Assembly: GCA_021234155.1 (NCBI GenBank)
Contig: JAJEKV010000037.1
Span: 124,001 to 188,000, forward strand
Source: Isoetes taiwanensis
Taxonomy: Eukaryota; Streptophyta; Lycopodiopsida; Isoetales; Isoetaceae
Reading direction: 5' to 3'
DNA: 64,000 bases
Shown here: positions 33,369 to 45,859 of the stretch, piece after piece
How the letters are laid out: every line of letters begins with the position of its first letter
Position numbering within the stretch: the stretch's first letter is position 1
Translations under genes and position numbers: made by a program
Notes under the pieces: generated by a model
Told to the model about the DNA's origin: nothing
Databases searched by the model: none
The model's input: the letters and a program-made list of their open reading frames with translations, nothing else

Positions 33369-33435
33369 GTCGATGTAGTATAGTGGTGAGTATTCACTTT
33401 ACACGCTGGGTGACCGGGTTCGATCCCGGCATCAG
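33369..33435 (+). pseudogene. tRNA-Asp-like copy A16, arms altered
   Basis: The arm is CACTTTACACGCTGGG. The T arm is intact on its 3' side (GGGTTCGATCCCGG). The acceptor is shortened to CATCAG. Confidence 0.6.
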
Positions 33436-33564
33436 TGATTTTGTTCTATCTCGCCTAGTGCATATCTTTCCCCAAAGTGTAGCACATGAATATGACTCCC
33501 ACCCTTAAAGCTGTGGTGTTATGACTCCTACCCCCCTTCAAAGTTGTGTTAGAGTTTCTATAAT

Positions 33565-33633
33565 GCCAATCTCGCATAGTGTTGAGTGTTCTTGGTCATG
33601 CTGGCGACCGTGTTCGATTCCACCGCATGCGAG
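33565..33633 (+). pseudogene. psi17, decayed tRNA-Asp copy
   Basis: GGTCATGCTGGCGACCGTG then TTCGATTCCACCGCATGCGAGG. Confidence 0.65.
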
Positions 33634-33728
33634 GATGTGTCTCCTTGTCCTATTCAAAGCCATATTTCGGCGAGGCTGCAATTCCAAAGTATTTCATTGT
33701 CACAATTGCGGTTTAGAATCTTGATCGT

Positions 33729-33801
33729 GTCGATGTAGTATAGTGGTGAGTATTCATCCGTATCCACGCTGCGGGTGACCGGTTCGATCCCGGCATCGGC
33801 G
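33729..33801 (+). pseudogene. tRNA-Asp-like copy B17, anticodon region expanded
   Basis: CATCCGTATCCACGCTG stands in place of the anticodon arm. The T arm and acceptor are nearly right (GGTTCGATCCCGGC, ATCGGCG). Confidence 0.6.
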
Positions 33802-34567
33802 CAATTTACAACCTAACTTGTCCAAAATAATGCATATATTCAAAAATCGAGATCTTATATTCAAAAATGAACTAAAAGATTCCTATTTAGAGGCGGTGGC
33901 GAGAGAAAAGAAGTTAGTATCGCTCATTACACGGGGATACGGCGGTGTAACCTAGTTCATCAAAACTATTTCAGGACCTAGCTTTTTAAGATATAGATAG
34001 CTTCCAACCTGCAACCGGGCTTTGGATCTCAAGCTAGGGTAAACCCGCCAATGGCAGCATCCATTCAGATAATTAGAAAAAGCAATGCCTTTTCTTTGTT
34101 GCATACAAAGCGGTCCATCCTTGTTTCTTCATCCATTTCTCACACATGCGGATGGAATGCGGCACTGCCCCGATGGGATTCGACAACTAGATGCCACGGC
34201 GGTTTCGAGCAAAAATCACCTCCATCGGACGGGCGGATGAGAGATATGCCAAACTGAAGTCAAGCTTCTAGTTATGGATGTCTCGTGTCTTTAAATTTGT
34301 TTCTTTTTTTTAGCGCCTTTAAGCGGTCATATTTACGGAGGTCCCTTTCATTGCCTTGAAAGTGCTTAAGGAGGTTCCTTTCATTGCCTTGCTTTTGCCT
34401 CCCTCTTCATTTTGCCTTCACTTAGGTCCATGGGCTAATTCACCAAAAAGTTCATATTTCATAATTCGTCATCAAGGGATGCCTCCTTGTCATATTCAAA
34501 GCTATATTTTGACGGCGATACTTCAATAATATTCTCTTGTCACAATTGCTCTTAAGTTTTTCATCAT

Positions 34568-34633
34568 GTCGATGTAGTATAGTGGTGAGTATTCCGCTTT
34601 CACAGCGGGTGACCGGGTTCGATCCCATCGGCG
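34568..34633 (+). pseudogene. tRNA-Asp-like copy A17, arms altered
   Basis: The arm CCGCTTTCACAGCGGG could still form a short stem but has no GTC. The T arm and acceptor are fused (GATCCCATCGGCG). Confidence 0.6.
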
Positions 34634-34762
34634 TGATTTTTTGTTCTATCTCGCCTAGTGCATATCTTTTCCAAAGTGTAGCACATGAATATGACTCCCA
34701 CCCCTTAAAGGCGTGTGTTATGGCTCCTACCCCTTCAAAAGTTGTGTTAGAGTTTCTATAAT

Positions 34763-34834
34763 GCCAATCTCGCGCATAGTGTTGAGTGTTCTTGGTCATG
34801 CGCGACCGTGTTCGATTCCACCACTTGCCACGAG
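34763..34834 (+). pseudogene. psi18, decayed tRNA-Asp copy
   Basis: GGTCATGCGCGACCGTG then TTCGATTCCACCACTTGCC. Confidence 0.65.
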
Positions 34835-34929
34835 GATGTGTCTCCTTGTCCTATTCAAAGCCATATTTCGACGAGGCTGCAATTCCAAAGTATTTCATTG
34901 TCACAATTGCGATTAGAATCTTGATGTGT

Positions 34930-35000
34930 GTCGATGTAGTATAGTGGTAGTATTCCGCTTTGTCACGCGGGTGACTTAGGATTCGATCCCGGCATCCGTG
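34930..35000 (+). pseudogene. tRNA-Asp-like copy B18, arms altered
   Basis: The arm CCGCTTTGTCACGCGGG keeps TTGTCAC in a nearly paired stem. The D arm is short (GTGGTAGT), and the T arm reads CTTAGGATTCGATCCCGG. Confidence 0.6.
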
Positions 35001-36570
35001 CAATTTTGGCCTAACTTGTCCAAAATAATGCATATATTCAAAATCGAGATCTTATATTCAAAATGAACTAAAAGATTCCTATTTAAGAGGCGGTGGCAGA
35101 GAAAAGAAGTTAGTATCCAGATTACGGGGGATCTACGATTGTCGACTAGTTCATCAAAACTATTTCAAGGACCTAGCTTTTAAGATATAGATAGCTTCCA
35201 ACCCAACCGGGCTTTGGATCTCAAGCTCACGGAAAAACCATGGCAACGCAATTTAAGAAAGCGACATCCATTAGGATCAAAAGGCTCTAGAAAAAGCAAT
35301 GCCTTTCTTTTGGAACCCTATTGCATAGTTACGATTGTAAAAGCGGTGCCGTCTTTGAGCCCTTGTTATGCTTCCATCCATTTCTCACACATGCGGATGG
35401 AGACGGCATTGCCATTGGGATTCGACAACTAGATGCCCCGACGGTTCCAGGAGGGCAAAAATCACCTCCATCGGACGGCGGATGCGAGATATGCCAAAGC
35501 GAAGTTAAGCTTCTAGTTATGGATGTCTCCGTGTCTTTAAATTTTTTTTCTTTTAGGCATCATATTTGAGGCGCCTTTTAGCGGTCCCATATTTTGAGTG
35601 CTTCTAGGAGGAGGTTCCTTTCATTGCCTTGCTTTTTGCCTCCCTCTTCATTTGCCTTCACTTAGGTCCCTGGGCTAATTCAAAAAGTTCATATTTCATA
35701 ACTAGTCATCAAGGGTGACTCTTTCATATTTCATAGCGGGCCGGAAGTCAATAAATTTCTTGTCACAATTGAGAAAAGTGTTCAAGAATATGTTGTAGAT
35801 TGTGGTGAGCGTACTTTGCCTCTATAAGTTAACATTCATTCAATTGTGGGAGGGTCAGTATAGTGGCCATGTAAATCATTCTTGATTGAAATCGGCAATG
35901 AAATGTGTTAGAGCTCATCCCACCGTATAATTTTTTGTAGGTCTTAGTAAAACAAAGAATGATGTTAGTTGATATATATTTTGGATGCAAAAGCAAAATA
36001 TGTCTTATTCTAGAGTACCCTAAGTTCATGTCTTCAATACCTAAGTTGTTGGCGCTCTCCGAATGCAAGGCTTGGACGTTGTATATATAAAAGTGACAAA
36101 AAGTAAAGGGCTCGAAAGGGCTAAAGTTCTTTACAAAAGGCCTTTATCCATGTAAGTACACCCTCCTTTTTTCATACGATCCTTGTAGTTGTAGTTAGAG
36201 GAAAAAGGACATGGCATATGTTGAAATCTAGAAGCAACATTTATATGCATATGCTAGAATCTAGAACCAGCATTTCTAAAAATTGTTCCGCTTTGGCTCT
36301 TTTTATAATAACCATTATTAACGTTTTGTTAGAACCAACATTTCTATTCTTAAATGTGTTGCTCTTTGAGCTATCTAGCAAATTCTATTGCATATTGTTT
36401 TAGTTGAGGGATTTTTAGATTATTTTGGGCAATCTTTTCTTTAGTCCAATGATAAGTATGATCAAATGGGTTATTTATAATCTGCTAGCTAAAAACGTTT
36501 TGAAAAAGGTTAGCAAACTTTCCTTATGAAATAATATTTTTTCAATGTACAAATGTTCTTTGGATTTTAA

Positions 36571-37050
36571 GATCCAGCTACTCGGCTTGAAGAACTGAGC
36601 CATGTTACGAATGGAGAATGCATAAAAACGCATTTAAGGTGATGCCAAGCATGGGAATGAAGATGCCTTTGTCTCGGGTTCCAAAATGAATGCATATATT
36701 CAAAATCATTTAGAACTCACCTCAAATATATCTGCATATCATGTAACTACAATGCTTTTTTTTATCTAGAACATGGATGTACAATGGAAAAAAAGGTACC
36801 TCCGGTCGAGCGGAAGAAGTGTGGAAGCTTGATAAAATGTTCTTACTAGTAATCCCATCACAAGATCGCTATAATATTCTTTAGTGCATATAATTTTTGT
36901 GATCATTTTTTAGATAATTTATAATCAGCTTCTTTTAAGCAAGTCATATTTGAAATCTCTCAAAATGATAAAAGGTATACATTGGCCTATTGTGCCTGTT
37001 TTGCCTCCCTTTTAAGGTGACCTTCACATTCAGGTCTTGGGAGGATCTAA
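36571..37050 (+). pseudogene. PPR protein gene fragment (L3, corrupted)
   Basis: Only ENA...KRI-type fragments remain: GTGATGCCAAGCATGGGAATG (VMPSMGM) in the first piece, and GCGGAAGAAGTGTGGAAG then AAATGTTCTTACT in the second. The third piece keeps GAGGATCTAAGG near 37045. Assignment rests on collinearity with L1. Confidence 0.5.
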
Positions 37051-37207
37051 GGAAAGTCAAGTTAAAATGATAGATTTATGTGGATGCCCTTTCTTGCAAG
37101 AAGTATGTGTTTCCTTTTCTAGTACCAAAGGGAGGCGATACTTTGAGCTATTTCTAAGATAAATAAAATGCTTGAAACCATTTCATCAGCGATGTAACAA
37201 TGGTTTA

Positions 37208-37840
37208 CGGCAATGATCATCGCTTTTACATCGGCTTTGTTATAATGTCTTAGATGGGATTACGGCTAATCAATAGCATTTGCAATATTTTAGCAAGAAG
37301 ACATGCAATACCAAAATTAAGAGAGGATCTTTGCACATTTGAACAACAAAAAAGAGGACCATCGAGTTACTTACCTATTGTGGTGTCTCAAAGTTTTTGT
37401 AGTTATGGCGTGGTGCTCCCCATTGTCTAAATTGTTTTTAATTGCTCCATCTAAAATCGGTGGAAATATAATTAACAAATAGTTACGCATGTGATGGTGG
37501 CGGTGGAAATATAATTAAAAATAGTTGCATGGTGATGAAAAAATCAAATGGGAAAAATTTCTAAGTGAGAACATGCTAAAACATGCAAGACATTTCAACA
37601 TTTTGCAATCCAATATCACCATCGGATAAGAACTTTTCCTAATTGATCAACCAATTCTTGGATGCTTATAGAGACACTTGTTAATTGATGCAAAATGTAA
37701 TAATGCATACTTAAGCATGCAACCATTACGGGATGACAGGCGACTCATGTTCCATCAGCGTCTTGATTTAACAAGCGGACATCATTGTAGTCGGTATAAA
37801 CACACTTAATCATTGTGAAATATCGATATGGATTTACCAT
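37208..37840 (-). pseudogene. Transketolase gene fragment (L3, corrupted)
   Basis: The minus strand keeps the QWG-containing text (GTGGTGCTCCCCATTGTC on +), a GIANAI-like block near 37270-37290, and GTAATAATGCATACTTAAGC (+), the CMLKYALL block. Frames are interrupted more than in the other copies. Confidence 0.55.
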
Positions 37841-39968
37841 GGTACATATTGATAATGGCATTCTGTTAAGGATGCAGAGTGTTGCAGCAATCTTCAGTAT
37901 AATACTTATAGTGATGCGGTCGGAAAAAAACTCTAAAGGCATTCATCTTTTCTCTCACGAAAGAAACTTTAGAGTTATGAATCTAGAAACATGCAATTAA
38001 CTTGGCGGTTGGATTCTGCAAAAAAGCAAAGATCAAAAAGTCAATGAGGAGATAGAGCCACTTATGACACTTGTATTGAAGGCTAATCATAAATATACTT
38101 TCTTTTCGGTGTTTAAGCAGGTCCACATTTATTAGGATCGAAGCATAATTGGTCATTACCCAGGTTGTTTGGGCACTTCCACATCAAGTTATATCGATTC
38201 TACCCTTTAAATTCACCATTCATGGACCACTCACCTTATGCCTTTTGGCTCGTCACAGAAAATGGTCAAGCGGCGGGATTATGACCAAGATTTGGGCTTT
38301 TTCGAAAATTTTGGCCAACGATGCCACTATGCGATTTGGAGCCTTGCAACCGGTTTATGGTCGATTCCGCTTGCTTCAATCCATTGGAAAGGGTTTCTCG
38401 GTGTGCCAAAAGAAATATAGATGGACAATGGATCGGATCAAACTTCATAGCTTTCAAAGCGATTCTCCATGCAATAGGTTTTTGAAAGCCGATCCAGAGC
38501 TTTCTAGCTGCGGTTTTCATAGAGCTTTTTCTATTGGAAGAAACAACCTAGAATAAGAGAAAACTCCCTTAGAAACCTTGTGTTTTATAAGCCTTGATCC
38601 CTGGAATGCAAAAGATGAAAAATGTTAGGGTTTGGATATCGCATGCGAGATGAGGAGGGCGATCCAGAACATAGGTACAAAAAGCATTTAAAATGTTTCG
38701 GAATTATATACAAAACACTTTTACAACTTACCAAATCCAAAAAAGGGCCACTCGAATGAATATTCCATTGCCTTCAAAGTCTTTTGTGGCTGGAGAAACA
38801 AAAAGTTCTCTTGGTATTTCGAATAAGAGGCAATCCTAGCAAATAAAGTTCCTACCTTGTTCTGATCATGCCCGCTTGCTCAAGATGAAGCGAAGTATTC
38901 ACTTTGTTTGTTTCTTCCATTCTCATTGAATGAACTCGGCTTTGAATGGCACAACATGCCCTTCATGAGCACTTTTTGGAACAAAGGAGAATCTTGATAA
39001 CTTTCTAATGCATGTGTTTTAAGAATACGACAACCTTCCAAAGACGGTCGCCTTAAAGCTACAACCAAGTTCACCATCACCCATTTAGGCATCAACCTTT
39101 GGACTTATCATCTTCAAAGCGGGGGCTTGCATATATTCAAAATCTGTGAATAAAACCATGTGTACGCTTCGAGCCGCCCAATTCAAAGCTCGTTCTGCAT
39201 GTAATATTCTAGGCGGTGTCATCCATGATCAAACTTTTCATTCCAGACTCTGAGAATAAACCATATCTGGCGGTGGTGTGTAGGTCGGCCTTAAGCAACT
39301 CAAAACTATCTGCATATAGTACCTTGCTTTTAAGCCATAGATCAAAGCTTCATTCGGACTTTGATTTCTACTTATTAACGGGGCAGAGCGAAGAAAAAGA
39401 AAAATAGGGTGTCTCAGAACATGAAAAAAACAGTGTATAAGCGAAAGAGGTCAAAACCCTAACCCCAATACTTTGTTGCCAGGCACATAAAGGAAATTGT
39501 AGCAAAGCAGCTCCATAGCAAGCACCAAATTTTCAAACTCTGTTCCAACAAAAGAGACAGTGTTTTAAGCTCACTATTTTATCAGATAATAAGCCAAACA
39601 TGAATGGTCGAAGTTTCTAGGCTAGTGACGTTGTAAGAATCATAATTTTGTTGGTTATTAAAGCGCTTAAGCTTCCAATCTCCTGTCTCAAGAAGAGGTG
39701 GTCTCCGGAGCCTTTAAACTGTTTCGGAAATAGCCTCAAAGCCTTTTTGGTGTATCCGTGGATTAATTTGCCTCTAAGTTTAGGTTACATCCCGACCCTC
39801 AAATTAATATCCTTATCAACCTAGATTAAAAAGGTTCGGGTATTTTGCACTAAAACATTATAATATAAGGTCATCAAGGGATGCCTCCTTGTCATATTCA
39901 AAGCTATATTTTTGGTAGATACTTCAATAATATTCTCTTGTCACAAATGCTCTTAAGTTTTTCATCAT

Positions 39969-40035
39969 GTCGATGTAGTATAGTGGTAGTATTCCCTTTC
40001 ATCAGCGGGTGACGGAGTTCGATCAACATCATGCG
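39969..40035 (+). pseudogene. tRNA-Asp-like copy A18, arms altered
   Basis: The D arm is short (GTGGTAGT). The arm is CCCTTTCATCAGCGGG. The 3' half is degraded to AGTTCGATCAACATCATGCG. Confidence 0.55.
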
Positions 40036-40162
40036 TGATTTTTTGTTCTATCTCGCCTAGTGCATATCTTTCCAAAGTGTAGCACATGAATATGACTCCA
40101 CCCCTTAAAAATTGTGTGTTATGACTCCTACCCCTTCAAAGTTGTGTTAGAGTTTCTATAAT

Positions 40163-40237
40163 GCCAATCTAGCATAGTGTTGAGTGTTCTTGGTCATGCC
40201 GTGACCCAGGTGTTCGATTCCACCACCCGCCGCGAGG
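40163..40237 (+). pseudogene. psi19, decayed tRNA-Asp copy
   Basis: GGTCATGCCGTGACCCAG then GTGTTCGATTCCACC. Confidence 0.65.
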
Positions 40238-40330
40238 ATGTGTCTCCTTGTCCTATTCAAAGCCATATTTAGCAAGGCTGCAATTCCAAAAGTATTTCAT
40301 TGTCACAATTGCGATTAGAATCTTGATCGT

Positions 40331-40396
40331 GTCGATGTAGTATAGTGGTGAGTATTCGCACATCCACGGGTGACTAGGATTCGATCGGCATCGGCG
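40331..40396 (+). pseudogene. tRNA-Asp-like copy B19, anticodon lost
   Basis: 66 nt. The arm is CGCACATCCACGGG. The T arm is ACTAGGATTCGATCGG. The acceptor CATCGGCG is intact, with a T5 run after it. Confidence 0.6.
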
Positions 40397-41960
40397 CAAT
40401 TTTTAGCCTAACTTGTCCAAAATAATGCATATATTCAAAATCGAGATCTTATATTCAAAATGAACTAAAAGATTCCTATTTAAGAGGCGGTGCGAGAGAA
40501 AAGAAGTTAGTATCAGATTACACCGGGGGATCGGCGGTGTCGACTAGTTCATCAAAACTATTTCAAGGACCTAGCTTTTTAAGATATAGATAGCTTCAAC
40601 CCAACGGGCTTTGGATCTCAAGCTCCGGGTAAACCATGGCAGCGCGCAATTGTGAAAGCGGCATCCATTCGGATCAAAGGCTCTAGAAAAGCAATGCCTT
40701 TCTTTGGAACCCTATTGCATAATTACGGTGTACAAAGCGGTCGTCTTTGAGCCCTTGTTATGCTTCCATCCATTTCTCACACATGCGGATGGAATGCGGC
40801 AATTACCATTGGGATTCGGCAACTAGATGCCACAGCGGTTCCAGCGGGCAAAAAATCACCTCCATCGGACCGCGGATCGAGAGATATGCCAAAGCGAAGT
40901 CAAGCTTCTAGTTATGGATGTCTCAGGTGCCTTTAAATTTGTTTCTTTTTAAGCGCACCTTTTAGGCAGTCATATTTGAGTGCTTACCGGAGTCCCTTTC
41001 ATTGCCTTGAGTGCTTAGGAGGTTCCTTTCATTGCCTTGCTTTTTGCCTCCCTCTTCATTTGCCTTCACTTAGGTCCATGGGCTAATTCACCCAAAGTTC
41101 ATATTTCATAACTAGTAATGGTAAGGGATTCTTTCCTTGTATATTAAATGTGGTATTTGCAATGAGAAAAAGTGTGCCAAGAATATGTTGTAGGATTCAT
41201 TCATTCGTTGTGAAGTATAATTTAACATGCATTCAATTGTGGGGGGTCATCGAGCCATGTAAATCATTGATTGATTGCTCCAAGCTGAGCAATGTGTTAG
41301 AGCACATCCTTTGTATAATTTTTGTAGAGGTCTTAGTAAAACAAAAGAATGATGTTAGTTGATATATATTTTTGGATGCAAAAGCAAATATGTCTTATTC
41401 TAGAGTACCTAAGTTCGTATGTCTTCAATACCTAAGTTGTGGCGCTCTCCGAATGCAAGGCTTGGACGTTGTATATATAAAAGTGACAAAAGTAAGGGCT
41501 CGAAAGGGCTAAAGTTCTTTACAAAAAGGCCTTTATCCATGTAAGTACACCCTCCTTTCATACGATCCTTGTAGTTGTAGTTAGAGGAAAAGGACATGGC
41601 ATATGTTGAAATCTAGAAGCAACATTTATATGCATATGCTAGAATCTAGAACCAGCATTTCTAAAAATTGTTCCGCTTTAGGCTCTTTTTATAATAACCA
41701 TTATTAACGTTTTGTTAGAACCAACATTTCTATTCTTAAATGTGTTGCTCTTTGAGCTATCTAGCAAATTCTATTGCATATTGTTTAGTTGAGGAATTTT
41801 AGATTATTTTGGGCAATGTTTTCTTTAGTCCAATGATAAGTATGATCAAATGGGTTATTTACAATCAAGAAGCTAAAAAAACGTTTTGAAAAGGCAAAAG
41901 CAAACTTTCCTTATGAAATAATATTTTTTTCAATGTACAAATGTTCTTTTACTTTTTTAA

Positions 41961-42496
41961 GATCCAGCTATCGAAACTTGAAGAAGCCCGAGCCAAAATG
42001 TTTGAGAATGGAGAATGCACAAAAGCGCATTTAAGGTGATGCCAAGCATGGGAATGAAGATGCCTTGTCTAGGTTGCAATTGCCATGATTGACACATAAG
42101 CGAATCATTTAGAACTCTGAAATATATCTCGCCCTATATATCATACCGACAATGCTTTTTATCTAGAACATGGGATGTACAATGAAATTTGGAGGTGTCA
42201 GGTCCGGATGAAGAAGTGTGGGAACCCAGCCAAATGTTCTTACTTACACCTCCTTAATCCATGCATGCAAGATCGCGAGGTAATATGGTCATTTAGTGCA
42301 TATAATTTGTGATCATTTTAGATAATCATGCGGATAATCATGCCCGTCTTCAAGATCACATGATCAAGCCGATTATTTGAAGAAATGAAATCAAATGATA
42401 TTCCAGGATACATTGGCCTATTGTGCTCGTTTTGAAACCTTTAATGAAGGTGACCAAGCACATTCAACACTTGTGCTTGGCAGGAGGATGAAGTAA
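41961..42496 (+). pseudogene. PPR protein gene fragment (L4)
   Basis: Reads PNVLTYTSLIHACKIA in the middle piece followed by the GT donor, and FEEMKSNDIP and FETFNEGDQAHSTLVLGRRM with a stop in the last. The base changes relative to L1 fall around AGCTGG and CCAGCAG words. Confidence 0.7.
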
Positions 42497-42666
42497 GGAG
42501 AAGTCAAGTTAAATGAGACAGCATATGTGGAGCTCTTTCTTGCTTGCAGTAAGTATGTGTTTCCTTTCTAGTCACCAAGGGAGATAGATACTTTGAGCTA
42601 TTTCAAGATAAATAAAAATGTTAACTGAATATCAGTAGTGCATCTGACCAGGCAACAATGGTTTCA

Positions 42667-43336
42667 CGTGCAATGATCATCGATCATTTGCATCGAGCTT
42701 ATTATAATGTCTTTGCAAGGTGTCCCTCTGCAGCTGCTAATCCAATAGCATTTGCAATACCTTAGCAAGAAGACATGCAATAAAATTAAAGAGAGAGGAG
42801 ATACTGCACATTTGAACAACAAAAAAGAGGACCATCAGTTACTTACCTATTGTGTGTCTCAAAGTTTCCAGGATGTGCTGGCGTGGTGCTCCCCATTGTC
42901 TAAATTGTTTTAATTGCTCCATCTAAAATACACCTGACGGTGGAAATATAATTAACAAATAGTTCTGCATGTGATGGTGACGGTGGAAATATAATTAGCA
43001 AATAGTTCTGCATGGTGATGAAAAATCAAATGGGAAAAATTTCTAAGTGAGAACATGCTAAAACATGCAAGACATTTCAACATTAAAACCACAGCAATCC
43101 AATATCACCATCGGATAAGAACTTTTCCTAATTGATCAACCAAGAAACAGATACTTATAGAGACACTGTTGTAGTCTGCAAGATGTAATAATGCATACTT
43201 AAGCATGCAACCATTACCAGATGACAGGCAGCTCATGTTCCATCAGCGTCTTCAGATTTAACATAGCCAGACATCATTGTAGTCCAGGTATAAACACACA
43301 CTTAATCATTGTGAAATATCAGATATGGATTTACCA
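42667..43336 (-). pseudogene. Transketolase gene fragment (L4)
   Basis: The minus strand gives MEQLKQFRQWGAPRQHILET around the QWG block, then HTIG before GTAAGT, and IANAIGLAAAEGHL in the next exon. Frame around the HPGNFET stretch differs from L1, so at least one of them carries an indel. Confidence 0.78.
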
Positions 43337-45659
43337 TTGCAGTACATATTGATAATGGCATTCACATAAAGGATGCACGGGTGTTGCAGGCAACTCGTAT
43401 AGTAACACTTATAGTGATGCGGTCAGAAAAATACTCTAAAGGCATGTCCCTTTGTCTCCTGACAAGAAACTTTAGAGTTATGAATCTAGAACATGCAATT
43501 AACCCCCAGCAGTTCGATTCAACCTGCAAAAGCAAAGATCAAAAGTCAATGAGGAGATAGAGCCACTTATGACACTTGTGTTGTGAAGGCTAATCATAAA
43601 TATACTTTCTTACCTCGGTGTTTAAGCAGGTCCACATCAATGTATTAGGATCTGAAGCATAATTTCTGGTCATTACCAGGTTGTTTGGGCACTTCCACAT
43701 CAAGTTATATCGATTCTACCCTTAAATTCACCATTCATGGACCACTCCCCTTATGCCTTTTGGCTACGTCACAGGAAAATGGTCCAAGCAGCAGGATTAT
43801 GACCAAGATTTGGGCTTTTCCGGTACAAATTTTGGGTACCTGATGCCACTATGCCAGATTTGGAGCCTTGCAACCGGATTTGAACACCAAAATCTGAAAC
43901 AGCGATTCCGCTTGCTTCAATCCAGTGGAAAGGGTTTCTCCAGTGTGCCAAAAGAAATATAGACAGACAATGGATCCGGATCAAACTTCATAGCTTTCAA
44001 AACGATTCTCCATGCAATAGGTTTTGGAGAGCAACTGATCCCCAGAGCTTTCTAGCTTTCTGGTTTTCATAGAGCTTTCTAGCTATGGTGGAAGAAACAA
44101 CCTAGAATAAGAGAAAACGCTCCTACAGAAACCTTGTGTTGCACATAAGCCTTGATCCCTGGAATGCAAAGATGAAAAATGTTAGGGTTTGGATATCCTG
44201 CATGCAGAGATCACGAGGATGGACGATGGAAAAACGAGAACATAGGTACAAAAAGCACCCAAAATGTTTCGAATTATATACAAAACACTTTTTTACAACT
44301 TACCAAATCCACGCATAAAAGGGCCACTCAGAATCGAACTGTTAATTCCATTGCCTTCTGAAGTCTTTTGTGGCTCAGATGGCACCAAAGAATGCTCTGC
44401 TGGTCCGCTATCCAGAATAAGAGGCAATCCATAGCAAATAAAGTTCCTACCTCAAAACAATAACTGATCCCGGCCCGTTTGCTCAAGATGCAGCTTCGAA
44501 CCATCTGTTCACTTTGTTTGTTTCTTCCATTCTCATTGAATGAACTCGTAACTTTGAATGGCACAACATGCCCTATCATGAGCACTTTTTTGGAACAAAG
44601 GAGAATCTGCACAACTTTCTAATGCATGTGCTTCAAGCGAGCAGGAATACGACAACCTTCCAGCACGGTCGCCTTAAAGCTACAACCACCAGTTCACCAT
44701 CACCCATTTCGGCATCAACCTTATAAGGACTTATCATCTTTCGTAGAGCAGGCTTCTATCTGATAGAAAATCTGTGAATAAAGCCATGTGTACGTCGGCC
44801 TTAAGCAATTCAAAGCTCGTTCTGCATGTAATATTCTAGGCTTCCTTGCTAGCCATGATCAAACCTTCATTCCAGACTCTGATCTGTGAATAAAGCCATA
44901 TGTGTAGGCGGGTGTGTAGGTCGGCCTTAAGCAACTCAAATCTCTATCTGCATATAGTATTCTGGGCTTGCTGCTCAGCCATGATCAAACCTTCATTCCA
45001 GACTCTGATTTCTACTTATATAACGGGTTTACAGGCGAAAAGACGAAAGAAAAATAGGGTGTCTCGAACATGAAAAAAAGCGAGTGCATAAGCCGAAGAG
45101 AGGTCAAAAACCCTAACCCCAATACTTTGTTGCCAGGCATAAAAGGAAATTGTAGCAAAGCAGCTCCATAGCAAGCACCAAGGGTTCTGAAACTCTGTTC
45201 CAGCAAAAGAGACAGTGTTTTTAAGCTCACTATTTTTATCAGATAATAAGCCAAACATGAATGGTCGAAGTTTCTAGGCTAGTGACGTTGCAGTAATCAT
45301 AATTTTGTTGGCTGTACAACTGCTTAAGCTTCCAATCTCCCTGTCTCAAGAAGAGGTGGAGACCTGCCGGAGCCTTCGGAAACTCAAAACACTCAGAAAT
45401 AGCGCTCAAAGAAATTTTTGGTGTATAAAAGGGCGTGGATCGGTACCGTCTAAGTTTAGGGCAAATTACATCCCGACCCTCGAAATTAATATCAATCTGC
45501 ACCGTTAAAATTAGGGCGTGGTCCATTACTTGCACTAAAACATTATAATATAAGATTCGTCATCAAGGGATGCCTCCTTGTCATATTCAAAGCTATATTT
45601 TGACGAGCCGATACTTCAATAATATTCTCTTGTCACAAATGCTCTTAAGTTTTCATCAT

Positions 45660-45731
45660 GTCGATGTAGTATAGTGGTGAGTATTCCCGCCTGTCACGCG
45701 GGTGACCCGGGTTCGATCCCCGGCATCGGCG
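45660..45731 (+). tRNA. tRNA-Asp(GUC): tRNA-Asp(GUC) copy A19, intact
   Basis: A complete 72-nt cloverleaf that supplies Asp-tRNA to cytosolic translation. The acceptor GTCGATG pairs with CATCGGC and G73 follows. The A box lies in TAGTATAGTGGTGAG. The anticodon arm is CCCGCCTGTCACGCGGG with GTC at 34-36. The T arm CCGGGTTCGATCCCCGG contains the B box. No intron is present and CCA is not encoded, as expected for a nuclear gene. A T5 run (TGATTTTTG) three bases past G73 is a Pol III terminator. Upstream are an AT-rich ATAATATT near -50 and CACAA near -30. Against the common plant tRNA-Asp as I remember it, base pair 5-68 is A-T instead of T-A. Confidence 0.97.
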
Positions 45732-45742
45732 TGATTTTTGTT
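45731..45742 (+). terminator. Pol III terminator of copy A19
   Basis: GTGATTTTTGTT begins at G73. The T5 run is at 45735-45739. The same context follows nearly every A copy and the B copies have CAATTTTTGG instead, while the psi copies have no T run. Confidence 0.8.
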
Positions 45743-45859
45743 CTATCTCGCCTAGTGCATATCTTTCCAAAGTGTAGCACATGAATATGACTCCCACCCC
45801 TTAAAAGCTGTGTGTTATGACTCCTACCCCCTTCAAAGTTGTGTTAGAGTTTCTATAAT

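Larger units (their letters stand above)
25978..35700 (+). repeat. Short-unit array, about 7.5 units (psi11 to B18)
   Basis: Starts mid-unit, so psi11 and B11 have no A partner. A-to-A spacings are 1204, 1226, 1342, 1270, 1244 and 1199 bp. Spacers carry no recognised gene. Units near 29.5-31.4 kb are interleaved with cassette text. The spacer at 34040-34110 lacks about 50-60 bp around the ACCATGG word. Confidence 0.88.
35701..39870 (+). repeat. Cassette L3, corrupted copy
   Basis: Collinear with L1, about 280 bp shorter, and the most divergent cassette. Several places carry short-unit text at unrelated positions: TCATCAAGGG just after the left junction, AATGCATATATTCAAAATC near 36690, and GCATATATTCAAAATCTG near 39127. 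Many segments are abbreviated. This pattern suggests a consensus contaminated by reads from short units. 37841-39870 holds no gene I recognise. Confidence 0.8.
39871..41110 (+). repeat. Single short unit between L3 and L4
   Basis: One complete A-psi-B-spacer unit. The spacer 40397-41110 has the usual landmarks, including the duplicated GAGTGCTT block near 40977-41030, and no gene. Confidence 0.88.
41111..45555 (+). repeat. Cassette L4
   Basis: Full-length, clean copy (about 4.44 kb) with left junction TTCATAACTAGTAATGG and right junction TATAAGATTCGTCATC. It differs from L1 mainly at CAG/CTG and CCGG words, for example TTTGAGAATGG where L1 has TTACCAGAATGG. The segments 41111-41960 and 43337-45555 contain no recognised gene. 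Confidence 0.88.
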
